Made by a program: the position numbers and the translations under genes. Shown in pieces: positions 1 to 9,823 of a DNA stretch of 34,831 bases; the stretch's first letter is position 1, and every line of letters starts with the position of its first letter. The stretch is taken from NCBI GenBank assembly GCA_947447995.1, contig CANFLQ010000015.1, positions 1 through 34,831 on the forward strand. The letters run 5' to 3'. This stretch comes from Bacteroidota bacterium (GTDB taxonomy: Bacteria; Bacteroidota; Bacteroidia; 2-12-FULL-35-15). Below the pieces are notes generated by a model. The model saw only the letters and a list, made by a program, of their open reading frames with translations. It was not told the origin of the DNA and made no database searches.

Positions 1-48
1 AACAACAGATTTACAGTCTGTCCCATTTGGCCACTCTGGTATCTCCCC
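1..48 (-). tRNA. tRNA-Tyr (GTA), truncated at window edge
   Basis: Reverse complement GGGGAGATACCAGAGTGGCCAAATGGGACAGACTGTAAATCTGTTGTT has tRNA-Tyr acceptor/D-arm and anticodon loop CTGTAAA (anticodon GTA); the 3' half lies outside the window. Confidence 0.9.
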
Positions 49-70
49 GATAATATGGCGCTAAAAAAGA

Positions 71-143
71 GCCGATGGAGGGATTCGAACCCCCGACCAG
101 CTGATTACAAATCAGCTGCTCTGGCCAACTGAGCTACATCGGC
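71..143 (-). tRNA. tRNA-Thr (TGT)
   Basis: 73-nt cloverleaf on the reverse strand: GCCGATG...CATCGGC acceptor, GCTGA-TTTGTAA-TCAGC anticodon arm, GGTTCGAATCC T-arm. Confidence 0.95.
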
Positions 144-281
144 TAATACTACAACACTATATCTTAAAAGAACTTTAAACATTTTAAATACCCATTTTCT
201 ACACAACTAGGCGAAAAAGGATTGCAAAGCTACACTATTTTTATTGACTGGCAAAAAAAATATCATTTATTTCAAAAAAAA

Positions 282-308
282 TGCAGCCCCGTTATTTTTG
301 AGGCTGCA
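282..308 (-). terminator. rho-independent terminator downstream of hpf
   Basis: TGCAGCC/GGCTGCA stem followed on the minus strand by a run of T. Confidence 0.7.
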
Positions 309-337
309 AATTTATGCAAATGTTTGAATTAACAAGG

Positions 338-637
338 TTAAATTCCTTTAATTTTTTCTTTATGTTTTTTTACTTGAATTTTTAGCGCTTCAATACTAGT
401 ATCGACTGCCTCTTCAAAGCTTTTACATTGTTTTTTTACAAATAAATCACTTCCAGCTACATGAACCTTAATTTCTGCAACCTTATTTTCTGAATCGCTT
501 GATTTATCTACTCTAAGGGTTACATCACTGGTTATTATACCATCATAAAAGTGCGTTAACTTATCAATTCGTTCTTGAATGAATTCTACAAGTTTTTTGT
601 CTGCATCAAAGTGCACTGACTGAATTTTAACTGTCAT
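338..637 (-). CDS. hpf: ribosome hibernation-promoting factor, HPF/YfiA (RaiA) family
   Basis: 99 aa; typical HPF N-terminus (MTVKIQSVHFDADKKLVEFIQERIDKL) and lysine-rich C-terminus; next to tRNAs and xerC/rpsU. Confidence 0.88.
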   Translation of the reverse strand: MTVKIQSVHFDADKKLVEFIQERIDKLTHFYDGIITSDVTLRVDKSSDSENKVAEIKVHVAGSDLFVKKQCKSFEEAVDTSIEALKIQVKKHKEKIKGI

Positions 638-846
638 AATCTAGTCCTCCCAATTTAAATTAACATTTATTACGTTTATAATCTCGATATTTTGTTTCCT
701 TAATTTTATCACATCATCATCATCTCAAACATAGACAAAAAAACAACTATTTCCTACCCATTTTAATTAATAATTATTCGCCTACAAAAAATGAAAGGGA
801 TTACTTGTACGGTAAAAATACAATTAAAGTTTCCTTATAAATTTAT

Positions 847-1731
847 TTATGCTTTTGGGTGAGCTTGTTTGTGAATGTTTTTTAATTTTTCCACTGTATT
901 GTGTGTATATACTTGCGTTGCAGAAAGACTTGCATGTCCCAGTAATTCCTTTATGGAATTAAGATCCGCACCGTTGTTTAGCATGTGGGTGGCAAACGTA
1001 TGTCGCAAAACATGCGGACTTTTTTTATCAACCGTTGTGATTTGTGACAAATAAGTGTTTACAATACGATATACCAACTTATCGTACATTTTGATTCCTG
1101 CGCTTGTAACAAATAAAAACTCACCGTTCAATGTTGATTTTGCTTGCAGATAGGTTTTAATCTGCTCTTTTAAAACATCATTAAAAGGAATGATTCTCTC
1201 CTTATTTCTTTTTCCCAACACTTTTAGTTGGGAATTGTATATGTCCACATTCGATTGCTTAAGGTTAACAAGTTCCGTTAACCGCATACCGGTAGAATAA
1301 AATATCTCAATTATTAATTTATTACGTTGCCCTTCAAAATCATTGCCAAAATCAATGTTATCAAGCAATGTATCCATCCCTTCTTTTTCCACAAAAACAG
1401 GCAATCTTTTAGATGTTTTGGGCGACTGAATTTTCAACATGGGGTTTTCGGTAACGACACTTTGACGCAATAAAAATTTATAAAAGGTTTTAAGCGTGGT
1501 GATTTTACGATTAACGGAGCGAGGAACGATTTTTTGTTCCATCAGGAAAACTACCCATGAACGAATAACAGTGTGATTTACATCTGTTATTGTATTAATA
1601 TCATAAGTGTTGGTAAGGTATAAAATAAATTGAGTCAAATCGTTGGTATATGCTACCAAGGTATGATTTGAAAATCTTTTTTCGAATTGGATGTATTCAA
1701 TGAATGCATCACGATTTACTTCTAAATCCAT
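847..1731 (-). CDS. xerC: tyrosine recombinase XerC/XerD family
   Basis: R...HxLRH..H...Y catalytic pattern (GMRLTEL, SPHVLRHTFATHMLNNGADL, LGHASLSATQVYTH). The ORF track begins at 1794, but MDLEVNRDAFIEYI at 1731 is the better start. Confidence 0.92.
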   Translation of the reverse strand: MDLEVNRDAFIEYIQFEKRFSNHTLVAYTNDLTQFILYLTNTYDINTITDVNHTVIRSWVVFLMEQKIVPRSVNRKITTLKTFYKFLLRQSVVTENPMLKIQSPKTSKRLPVFVEKEGMDTLLDNIDFGNDFEGQRNKLIIEIFYSTGMRLTELVNLKQSNVDIYNSQLKVLGKRNKERIIPFNDVLKEQIKTYLQAKSTLNGEFLFVTSAGIKMYDKLVYRIVNTYLSQITTVDKKSPHVLRHTFATHMLNNGADLNSIKELLGHASLSATQVYTHNTVEKLKNIHKQAHPKA

Positions 1732-1836
1732 TAAAATAAGAAAGAGATAAAGTTTATTCTTTAACGAACATAACAAATAAATGTTATGCGACAAAAAATA
1801 AAATTTATCTCCCTAAAAAATTGTAAAACAAAAAGC

Positions 1837-2031
1837 CTATGCTTCTTCGTTCTCTTGCATTTTCAATTTATAGATTGCTTTTTTCTTTCCTTCGCGGTAA
1901 ACGATAGAAGGCTTAGTGAATTTTGAACGCTCACGTAATTCTTTAACAACACCTGTTTTTTCAAATTTTTTTTTGAATTTTTTTAGTGCTTTTTCAATTG
2001 CTTCGCCTTCTTTAATTGGAACTATTAACAT
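1837..2031 (-). CDS. rpsU: 30S ribosomal protein S21
   Basis: 64 aa, MLIVPIKEGEAIEKALKKFKKKFEKTGVVKELRERSKFTKPS, typical bS21. Confidence 0.95.
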   Translation of the reverse strand: MLIVPIKEGEAIEKALKKFKKKFEKTGVVKELRERSKFTKPSIVYREGKKKAIYKLKMQENEEA

Positions 2032-2153
2032 GTTTCAGATTTTATTAATTTTTAACTCTTTCGTTTTTTTATCTACTTAACAACTACCCATTTATATAAA
2101 CGGGACGCAAATATAAATATATATTTTGAATAAAAATAATTTATTTTACTTCT

Positions 2154-3317
2154 TTAATGCGGTTTTGAAAGTCGTTTTTGTCCTAGCACCTTACGGGCAA
2201 TTACAATTTTTTGAATTTCGGAGGTTCCCTCCCCTATTGTACAAAGCTTGGCATCGCGGTAAAATTTTTCAACGGGAAAATCCTTGGTATAACCATATCC
2301 ACCTAATATTTGTACTGCTTCATTTGCACATCGAACAGCTACTTCGGATGCGTAATACTTTGCAAATGCACCTTCTTTGGTCATTTTTAATCCTTCTTTT
2401 TTTCTTTCGGCAGCCATAAATGTTAATAGTTCCGCTGCTTCAATTTCTGTTGCCATATCGGCAAGTTTAAAAGCTATTCCTTGAAATTTAGCAATTGCTT
2501 GTCCGAATTGCTCACGCTCTTGAGAATATTTTAATGCTGCATCAAAAGCCCCTTTTGCAATTCCAATAGAAAGTGCGGCTATGGAGATACGACCGCTATC
2601 CAATACTTTCATGGCTTGCATAAATCCTTCGCCTTCATTACCCATCAACTGATCTTTGTGGATACGACAATTATCAAAGATAACTTCCCCCGTTTCGGAG
2701 GCTCTCATACCTAATTTATTTTCTTTTTTACCGGCTTTTAATCCAGGTGTAGCTCTATCTACAATAAATGCAGACATCCCGTGCGTATCCCCTTTTTCGC
2801 CTGTACGGGCAATTACTACAACAACATTACCTGTTAACGCGTGAGTAATGAAATTTTTAGCTCCATTCAACACATAATAATCCCCATCCTTTTTAGCTGT
2901 TGTAATCATGTTTGCAGCATCGGAACCGGTAACTGTTTCGGTTAAGCCCCAAGCACCTATCCACTGACCTGTAGCCAATTTAGGCAAATATTTCATTTTT
3001 TGTTCTTCGGTACCAAACGCTAAAATATGACCTGTACACAATGAATTATGAGCCGCCATTGAAAGACCAATAGAACTGCATATTTTGGATAATTCTACGA
3101 TTGCGGTAACATATTCGGTATATGAAAAACCTGATCCCCCATATTTGGTAGGAACCACCACACCCATTAATCCTAGTTCTCCCAACTTTTTAAAAACATC
3201 GATAGGAAAATACTGCGACTCGTCCCACTCCATCATTTTGGGAAGAATGTGCTCTTTCCCAAATTTTTTAATCATATCAGCTATTTGTCGCTGATTTTCG
3301 TTTAAGCTAAAATCCAT
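2154..3317 (-). CDS. acyl-CoA dehydrogenase family protein
   Basis: 387 aa with ACAD signatures (GAWGLTE..GSDA, EREQFGQAIAKFQGIAFKLADM, QILGGYGYTKDFPVEKFYRDAKL.TIGEGTSEIQ). Confidence 0.95.
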   Translation of the reverse strand: MDFSLNENQRQIADMIKKFGKEHILPKMMEWDESQYFPIDVFKKLGELGLMGVVVPTKYGGSGFSYTEYVTAIVELSKICSSIGLSMAAHNSLCTGHILAFGTEEQKMKYLPKLATGQWIGAWGLTETVTGSDAANMITTAKKDGDYYVLNGAKNFITHALTGNVVVVIARTGEKGDTHGMSAFIVDRATPGLKAGKKENKLGMRASETGEVIFDNCRIHKDQLMGNEGEGFMQAMKVLDSGRISIAALSIGIAKGAFDAALKYSQEREQFGQAIAKFQGIAFKLADMATEIEAAELLTFMAAERKKEGLKMTKEGAFAKYYASEVAVRCANEAVQILGGYGYTKDFPVEKFYRDAKLCTIGEGTSEIQKIVIARKVLGQKRLSKPH

Positions 3318-3396
3318 TATGCGTTTTTTTAAATATTAATGATATACAAATTTATTAATTAAATTCATTTAGAGGTAATCTAAATACGCTGTTTTA

Positions 3397-3924
3397 TCAA
3401 TAACCAACTAAGCTTAATATAGCGGAAGAATAAATCTCTAATTTTTTTCTCCCATTCAAAAACTCCAGTTCAACTAAAAATGCAAAACCGGCAATTTTAC
3501 CATTTTGCATCTGAATTAATTTGGCAGCGGCTTCTGCTGTTCCGCCTGTGGCAAGCAAATCATCATGTATCAATACATTCCACCCGGGTTGAATATCGTC
3601 AACCTGCATTTCTATTGTAGCGTTACCATATTCCAACTCATATTCGTATGAAATTGTTTTATATGGTAATTTACCTGCCTTACGAGCCAATATAAATGGT
3701 TTGTTCAATTTATTTGCCAACAAAAAACCGAATAAAAACCCTCTGCTTTCAATACCTACAACGGCATCAATGTTTTTATTTTTATAATGATCGGCAAGAG
3801 AATCAACAATTTCGGTGCATAATTGTTGATGATGCAAAATGGGGGTGATGTCTTTAAAAACAATTCCCTTCTTTGGGAAATCAGGCACATCACGAATTAC
3901 TTTTTTAATTTTTGGTTGTAACAT
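3397..3924 (-). CDS. apt: adenine phosphoribosyltransferase
   Basis: 175 aa; DVPDFPKKGIVFKDITPIL and PRPP motif VLIHDDLLATGGTA. Confidence 0.95.
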   Translation of the reverse strand: MLQPKIKKVIRDVPDFPKKGIVFKDITPILHHQQLCTEIVDSLADHYKNKNIDAVVGIESRGFLFGFLLANKLNKPFILARKAGKLPYKTISYEYELEYGNATIEMQVDDIQPGWNVLIHDDLLATGGTAEAAAKLIQMQNGKIAGFAFLVELEFLNGRKKLEIYSSAILSLVGY

Positions 3925-4842
3925 TTATTCTGCAATTAAATAATATGAGATTTTGCTAAACGTCATTTCATCGATTAGGTCAGTATTTTTTATTTGAGCA
4001 ACGGACTGAAATCGTCCATGTTTATTACGGTAATTAATTATTCCGTTTACCTGATTCCATTTTAAATAGGGATGTTTTAATTGTTTTCCATCACAGGTAT
4101 TGATATTTATTTTTTTAATTTCAGTAGTATCTATAGCAATTTTGTTTTCAATGTCCTTTAATTTATTTTCATCGAACTTCCATATTTCCAACAATTGTTT
4201 TATAGAATAAAACCCGCCTAATTGGGTTTTGTATTTGAGAATTGCGTGTGCATAAAATCCTCCTATCCCATTTAATGATATGAGTTGTAAAGAATCAGCG
4301 CTATTGAGTTCTACAATTAAAATTTTGGGTTTTGAAGATTCGAGTTTATTTTTTGTAAATGGTTGGAAATTATTTTCTGTTTCAGGAATAAAAATATATG
4401 ACTCTAACGACAGATATTGCTTTTCGGAGATACAATACATTTTTTTAAGATCATTTTTATTTAAAAACTTGCCTCCTTTGGCTTTATAGTTTTGTATTAC
4501 TTTTATTTGTTTATCGGTAAAACCTAAGCGTTTCCAATCTTCTACAGATAAGTGATTGGGGTCAAAACTAAAACGTTCAATGTTCGAATCATCCTGCTTT
4601 ACCTCATATTCGTTGACCTTAACCTCATCCTCTCTCCTTGAAAATAGAGGGGCGCGTTCTGAAGATGCATTAAATTGTTTTATATCCTTTTCAAATTTGG
4701 AAAAATCAACTGATTGAGAACCGCTGAAACTGGTGGAAATTCCCAAATAAATAAGCATTAAAGTAATGATGATAATTAATACAAACAAGCCATTCCGTTC
4801 CCGTTTATTGAAAGTTAAATATTCACGGATGAATTGTTTCAT
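3925..4842 (-). CDS. helix-hairpin-helix (ComEA-like) domain protein with N-terminal TM segment
   Basis: N-terminal TM helix (GLFVLIIIITLMLIYLG) and repeated HhH-like segments (ELNSADSLQLISLNGIGGFYAHAILKYKTQLGGFYSIKQLLEIW). Confidence 0.8.
   Translation of the reverse strand: MKQFIREYLTFNKRERNGLFVLIIIITLMLIYLGISTSFSGSQSVDFSKFEKDIKQFNASSERAPLFSRREDEVKVNEYEVKQDDSNIERFSFDPNHLSVEDWKRLGFTDKQIKVIQNYKAKGGKFLNKNDLKKMYCISEKQYLSLESYIFIPETENNFQPFTKNKLESSKPKILIVELNSADSLQLISLNGIGGFYAHAILKYKTQLGGFYSIKQLLEIWKFDENKLKDIENKIAIDTTEIKKININTCDGKQLKHPYLKWNQVNGIINYRNKHGRFQSVAQIKNTDLIDEMTFSKISYYLIAE
4621..4654. repeat. GC-rich imperfect palindromic repeat inside the HhH CDS
   Basis: AACCTCATCCTCTCTCCTTGAAAATAGAGGGGCG resembles the intergenic copy at 28562-28639 (shared AACCTCATCC and CCTCTC..GAGGG arms). 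Confidence 0.45.
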
Positions 4843-4888
4843 AATTTTTCAGGAGTACAAATCATTGTATTGGCAATGATTGCCGGCA

Positions 4889-6421
4889 TTATTTATTGTT
4901 GAACTTACTGTTTTTTATGCCGTAAATAAAATAAATAACAAAACCAATTGCAAGCCAAATCACTAAACGCAACCACGTATCACCTGGCAAAAAAACCATC
5001 ATACCCAAACAGGAAATAATTCCTAAAATAGGAACAAGGGGAACTAAAGGAGTTTTGAAAGCACGCGGCAAATCAGGTTGTGTTTTACGCAATACCATTA
5101 CACCAATACATACAAGCACAAAGGCTAAAAGGGTTCCTATACTTGTCATTTCACCAACCACATCCGACGGAACAAATGCTGAAATTAAACTCACAAATAC
5201 CATTAACAAAAGATTTGATTTTGCAAGGGTTCCAAATTTAGGATGAATATTTGAAAATACTTTTGGAAGTAAACCATCTTTACTCATTGAATAAAATACC
5301 CTTGACTGCCCCATTAACATTACCATTATAACAGATGAGTATCCTGCCAAAATTGCAAGGATAATTATTTTATTGAGCCAAGGGAAAGCTGGAGTTATCA
5401 ATCCATTAGCACCAACTTCGCCCATGTGGTCAATAGCTACGGCAACCGGAGCAATGCCATCGGCACCTTGAAAACTAGTATAGCTTGTAACTCCTGTCAT
5501 AACATGGGCAAACAATATGTATAAAATAGTACAAATAATTAAGGAAACTAAAATCCCAATCGGCATATCTCGTTTCGGATTTTTTGCTTCTTGGGCTGCC
5601 GTAGAAACTGCATCAAAACCTATGTAGGCAAAAAATATGATTGCAGCGGCTCTAATAATTCCACTCCATCCAAAATGACCAAATTCCGAAGAACCCAAAA
5701 ACTGAAAAAATGATTGAGCAGAAGTAACTTCAATACCCTTGTTTACAGGGATGTAAGGAGTAAAATTTGCATCGTCGATATAATTCCAACCCAGCATTAT
5801 AAAAGTCAATACCACTGCAACTTTTAAAGCTACAATTAATCCGTTTACAAAAGCTGATTCCTTTGTACCTTTCACTAATAACAAAGACATGAGAACTACT
5901 ATAAACACAGCAGGTATGTTTATCATACCATGAACAATAGTCCCATCCGTTAAAGTAGCTGTATCAAAAGGTGACAGGGTATATGCTGCCGGCAAATAAA
6001 TATCATAATATGCCAAAAATTTGACTAAATATCTTGACCAACTTATAGAAACCATTGCCGCTGCCACAGCATATTCAAGAACAAGATCCCAACCTATTAT
6101 CCAGGCAATAAATTCACCCATGGTAGCATACGAATATGTATACGCACTTCCTGCAACGGGTATCATAGAGGCGAACTCGGCATAACACAAACCTGCAAAT
6201 GTACATGCTAAAGCGGCAATAATAAAAGATATGGTAACTGCCGGACCTGCATTATTAGCAGCTGCGCCACCTGTAATAGAAAACAACCCTGCACCAATGA
6301 TAGCACCAATACCTAAAGCTATAAGCGACATTGGCCCAAGGGTGCGTTTCAACCCTCCTGTTTCTTCAGCTGATTCTTTTTGTAATTCAGTAATTGACTT
6401 TTTTGCCCAAAGATTTGCCAT
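4889..6421 (-). CDS. amino acid permease, APC superfamily (cationic amino acid transporter-like)
   Basis: 510 aa, 12+ TM helices, LGIGAIIGAGLFSITG.AA..AGPA motif. Confidence 0.9.
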   Translation of the reverse strand: MANLWAKKSITELQKESAEETGGLKRTLGPMSLIALGIGAIIGAGLFSITGGAAANNAGPAVTISFIIAALACTFAGLCYAEFASMIPVAGSAYTYSYATMGEFIAWIIGWDLVLEYAVAAAMVSISWSRYLVKFLAYYDIYLPAAYTLSPFDTATLTDGTIVHGMINIPAVFIVVLMSLLLVKGTKESAFVNGLIVALKVAVVLTFIMLGWNYIDDANFTPYIPVNKGIEVTSAQSFFQFLGSSEFGHFGWSGIIRAAAIIFFAYIGFDAVSTAAQEAKNPKRDMPIGILVSLIICTILYILFAHVMTGVTSYTSFQGADGIAPVAVAIDHMGEVGANGLITPAFPWLNKIIILAILAGYSSVIMVMLMGQSRVFYSMSKDGLLPKVFSNIHPKFGTLAKSNLLLMVFVSLISAFVPSDVVGEMTSIGTLLAFVLVCIGVMVLRKTQPDLPRAFKTPLVPLVPILGIISCLGMMVFLPGDTWLRLVIWLAIGFVIYFIYGIKNSKFNNK

Positions 6422-6562
6422 ATTTTTTTAATTAAAAGTTCAAAGTTTAAAAGTTCAACGTTTGTTGATCGACAGCAAATTTTAAAATAAACGTAAACAG
6501 TATTTTTGATTAAGTGTCAAATATAAATGTTTAAAACCTAGGAAGCGCTATTTTCTTTTATG

Positions 6563-6570
6563 TAATTTTG
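6563..6570 (+). promoter_or_regulatory. Bacteroidota -7 box (TAATTTTG) upstream of nhaD
   Basis: Matches TAnnTTTG, 27 bp upstream of the ATG. Confidence 0.5.
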
Positions 6571-6596
6571 TTGACTAGAAAACTGCAATAAATTAT

Positions 6597-7871
6597 ATGT
6601 CTACGATTCTTATTTTCATTTTTATACTCGGCTATGCTGCAATTGCTTTTGAGCATGTTATAAAAATAAATAAATCGGCAAGTGCAATATTAACAGGGGT
6701 ATTGTGCTGGACAGTTTATATTTTATTCGGAAATGATTCGCATACCATCTCCGAACAATTGACAATTCATTTATCTGAATTATCGGGAATCCTTTTTTTT
6801 CTGATGGGAGCTATGACCATTGTAGAATTAGTAGATGCGCATGATGGTTTTGAGGTTATTACGTCGAAAATAAAAACTACAAAAAAAATAAAATTATTAT
6901 GGATTATTTGTTTACTCTCATTTTTCCTTTCTGCAGTTTTAGATAATTTAACTACTACAATTGTAATGGTTTCGTTATTACGAAAATTAATAGACGATAG
7001 AGAGGAGCGATTACTTTTTGCCGGCATGATTGTAATAGCCGCTAATGCCGGGGGAGCGTGGAGCCCTATTGGAGATGTAACAACTACCATGCTTTGGGCT
7101 GGAGGACAAATAACCGCTCAAAATATTATGACAAAATTATTTATTCCAAGTCTGGTAAGTTTGGTTGTACCAATGTTGGTACTCTCTTTTAAATTGAAAG
7201 GAAATATACGACAACCAGAACTGAGTGAAACTTTTGCATTACACCCTACATCAGAAAGTGAACGAAACATTGTATTTTTTTTAGGAATTGGAGCATTGAT
7301 ATTTGTGCCCGTATTTAAAAGCATTACTCATTTACCTCCATTTATGGGGATTTTATTTGGATTGGGAATTCTTTGGATAATTACTGAAATTATGCATGCT
7401 CAAAAAAATGATGAGGATAAAGATCCATTAACAGTTGTACATGCTTTACGTAAAATTGATGTGCCAAGTATTTTATTTTTTTTAGGGATATTACTTGCTA
7501 TTGCTGTGTTTCAATCCACAGGTATTTTAAGTGAGTTGGCGCACTACATGAATGATAAAATTGGTGATTTGAATATTATAGTTCCTTTAATTGGTTTGCT
7601 ATCAGCTATCATAGACAATGTGCCACTAGTTGCTGCTTCGATGGGAATGTACGATATGAACACCTACCCTACCGATTCCTATATTTGGGAGTTTTTAGCT
7701 TATTGTGCTGGAACTGGAGGAAGCATTTTAATTATAGGATCGGCCGCTGGCGTTGCCGCAATGGGCATGGAAAAAATTAGCTTTATCTGGTACTTAAAAA
7801 AGATTGCCTGGCTGGCATTACTTGGATATTTTGCAGGTGCTTTGTGTTATATTAGCTTAGAGCATTTTTAG
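6597..7871 (+). CDS. nhaD: sodium:proton antiporter NhaD family
   Basis: 424 aa polytopic protein with the NhaD/ArsB pattern (VLDNLTTTIVMVSLLRKL, NAGGAWSPIGDVTTTMLW, DNVPLVAASMGMY). Confidence 0.9.
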   Translation: MSTILIFIFILGYAAIAFEHVIKINKSASAILTGVLCWTVYILFGNDSHTISEQLTIHLSELSGILFFLMGAMTIVELVDAHDGFEVITSKIKTTKKIKLLWIICLLSFFLSAVLDNLTTTIVMVSLLRKLIDDREERLLFAGMIVIAANAGGAWSPIGDVTTTMLWAGGQITAQNIMTKLFIPSLVSLVVPMLVLSFKLKGNIRQPELSETFALHPTSESERNIVFFLGIGALIFVPVFKSITHLPPFMGILFGLGILWIITEIMHAQKNDEDKDPLTVVHALRKIDVPSILFFLGILLAIAVFQSTGILSELAHYMNDKIGDLNIIVPLIGLLSAIIDNVPLVAASMGMYDMNTYPTDSYIWEFLAYCAGTGGSILIIGSAAGVAAMGMEKISFIWYLKKIAWLALLGYFAGALCYISLEHF

Positions 7872-8771
7872 CTGCGCATCCAAAATCGCCAACCCTTCAA
7901 CAAATGAGTGTGGATTATATCCTAATTCACGTTTTGCCTTTTCTATCACAAAACCTGTAAATGGCGGTCGTTTTGCAGTTTGATTAATGATATTGGATTT
8001 GGATGGAGTAATAAGTAACCTATCCAATTTCCAAAAATCTGCAATCTGATAAACCAAGTCTAAAATGCTATATGTTTTTGGTCCAGCAATGTGATAAATA
8101 CCCGTAGCGCCTTTGTCAGCAATTAAAATACAACCATTGGCTAAATCTTCGGCCAATGTAGGTGCGCGAAACTGATCATCAATAATATTTATTTTTTGCC
8201 CTTTTGATAATGCCTCCTTTGCCCATAAAACAATATTGGTGCGACTAATATTATCTGCAATTCCATACACAATCATGGTGCGCGCAATAGCCCATTTAAT
8301 TGTACTATTTTGCAATAATTTTTCGGACTCCAATTTTGTGGCAGCGTAATAACTTCCTGGATTTGGAATATCTGTTTCCTCATATTCACTACCTTTTTCA
8401 CCATCAAAAATAAAATCGGTAGAAAGGTGTATCAAGTGCGTTTTAGGAGAAATGGCAGCAATTTCATCTGCAATATTTTGAACTGCTCCAACATTCAAAG
8501 CCCAGCACTCATCGCGTTTACTCTCGCAAGCGTCTACATTGGTCATTGCTGCTGTATTGATGATTACATCAGGAAGGTGTTTTTTTATAATTTTTTCAAC
8601 TTCCGATTTAATAGTGATATTTAAGGGTTCATAAGAATATCCTTCTTTTTCAACTATTCTGTTATCGCCAACCGAAGTAGCAATAATCATAACATCACTT
8701 CTTTTTAAAAGTGTATGTACTAATTTTTGTCCCAACAATCCATTGCTCCCAGTAATTAAAATTTTTGTCAT
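7857..8771 (-). CDS. SDR family sugar-nucleotide reductase, dTDP-4-dehydrorhamnose reductase (RmlD)-like
   Basis: 304 aa; ITGSNGLLGQKLV, NTAAMTNVDACE, LIHLSTDFIFDGEKG, YYAATKLESEKLL. Confidence 0.88.
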   Translation of the reverse strand: MTKILITGSNGLLGQKLVHTLLKRSDVMIIATSVGDNRIVEKEGYSYEPLNITIKSEVEKIIKKHLPDVIINTAAMTNVDACESKRDECWALNVGAVQNIADEIAAISPKTHLIHLSTDFIFDGEKGSEYEETDIPNPGSYYAATKLESEKLLQNSTIKWAIARTMIVYGIADNISRTNIVLWAKEALSKGQKINIIDDQFRAPTLAEDLANGCILIADKGATGIYHIAGPKTYSILDLVYQIADFWKLDRLLITPSKSNIINQTAKRPPFTGFVIEKAKRELGYNPHSFVEGLAILDAQLKML

Positions 8772-8805
8772 TGATGTAATTTTGGAATTTGAAAAATTAA
8801 TTTAC

Positions 8806-9816
8806 CTATTCGAACAATTCTTTCAATTTTAAAATTTGTTCGGTAGTACCGAGTACAAACAATTTTGCATCGGGAATAATTTGGGTATCGGCACTTGGAT
8901 TAATAATATATTCGCCTTGTGCCGTTTTAAAACCAATGATATTGGCTCCTGATCTATTTCTAACCTCCAGTTCCTTTATAGTTTTATTTCGGTAAGTAGG
9001 CGAAAGATTATCAAATGTAATTTCTTCCAAACGAATGTTATCTCCGCCTTGTCCGGTGATATAATCAACAAACTCCATAACATCCGGTTTCATTACCAAG
9101 GACGCCATGTGGGCTCCACCTAATTTATCGGGCATAATTACATTATCAGCTCCGGCAATTTTTAATTTTTTATCAGAATTTTCTTCTGAAGCACGACTAA
9201 TAACGGTTAATTTAGGGTTAAGTGATTTAGCGGACAATACGATAAATAAGTTATCCGCATCTATAGGTAATGTTGTTATCAATGCTTTTGCTCTAAGTAT
9301 CCCAGCCTTTATAAGCACTTCATCCTGTGTGCTGTCACCCTCGAGCACCAAATCGGCATACTTGTGATTAACGGCCGCCACAAGGTCTTTGGATCTTTCT
9401 ATCACCACAAAGCGTTTATCATGTTTTTTTAAAACATGAGCAGCCTGCTTGCCATTACGCCCAAAACCACATATTATTACGTGATCGTTAAGTTTATCAA
9501 TTGATGTACTCAATTTATAGTTTTTAAAATGTTGGTTAAACTCGCCATCCATTACATATTTTGTAGCAGAAGTGAGCGCATAGGCAAATGTACCAAAACT
9601 TGTGATAATTAAAAATATGGTAAATAATCTACCCGCATCACTCATGGGATGCACCTCTTCAAAGCCAACCGTAGCCACAGTAATAATGGTCATGTAAAAA
9701 GCATCAAAAAAATTAAATTTTTCAATTATCATAAAACCCACAATTCCTGAGCAAACAATTAGCGTAAGGAGTAATATGGGAATATATATTTTTGAAAATT
9801 GTCGGAAAGAAAACAC
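8806..9816 (-). CDS. potassium channel with RCK (TrkA-N/TrkA-C) domain
   Basis: 336 aa; pore loop TVATVGFEEVHPMS, Rossmann CGFGRNGKQAA. Annotated start is GTG. Confidence 0.9.
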   Translation of the reverse strand: MFSFRQFSKIYIPILLLTLIVCSGIVGFMIIEKFNFFDAFYMTIITVATVGFEEVHPMSDAGRLFTIFLIITSFGTFAYALTSATKYVMDGEFNQHFKNYKLSTSIDKLNDHVIICGFGRNGKQAAHVLKKHDKRFVVIERSKDLVAAVNHKYADLVLEGDSTQDEVLIKAGILRAKALITTLPIDADNLFIVLSAKSLNPKLTVISRASEENSDKKLKIAGADNVIMPDKLGGAHMASLVMKPDVMEFVDYITGQGGDNIRLEEITFDNLSPTYRNKTIKELEVRNRSGANIIGFKTAQGEYIINPSADTQIIPDAKLFVLGTTEQILKLKELFE

Positions 9817-9823
9817 TATAAAA

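Noticed and set aside
847-1731. XerC as integrase of a genomic island next to the tRNAs
   Set aside because: It sits in a housekeeping cluster with hpf and rpsU, and no other island genes or att-like repeats were seen.
2126-2419. + strand ORF of 97 aa opposite the acyl-CoA dehydrogenase gene
   Set aside because: Shadow ORF antisense to a strongly conserved gene; no recognisable domain. Same for 2656-2844, 3085-3294, 4280-4489, 5055-5246, 6231-6431 and 8427-8624.
6767-7090. - strand ORF of 107 aa within nhaD
   Set aside because: Antisense to a conserved NhaD coding frame, low-complexity translation; not a gene. Same for 7118-7324.
8806-9816. K+ channel as part of a toxin or defence module
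   Set aside because: Standard two-TM pore plus RCK architecture next to ordinary genes; no defence-associated partners.
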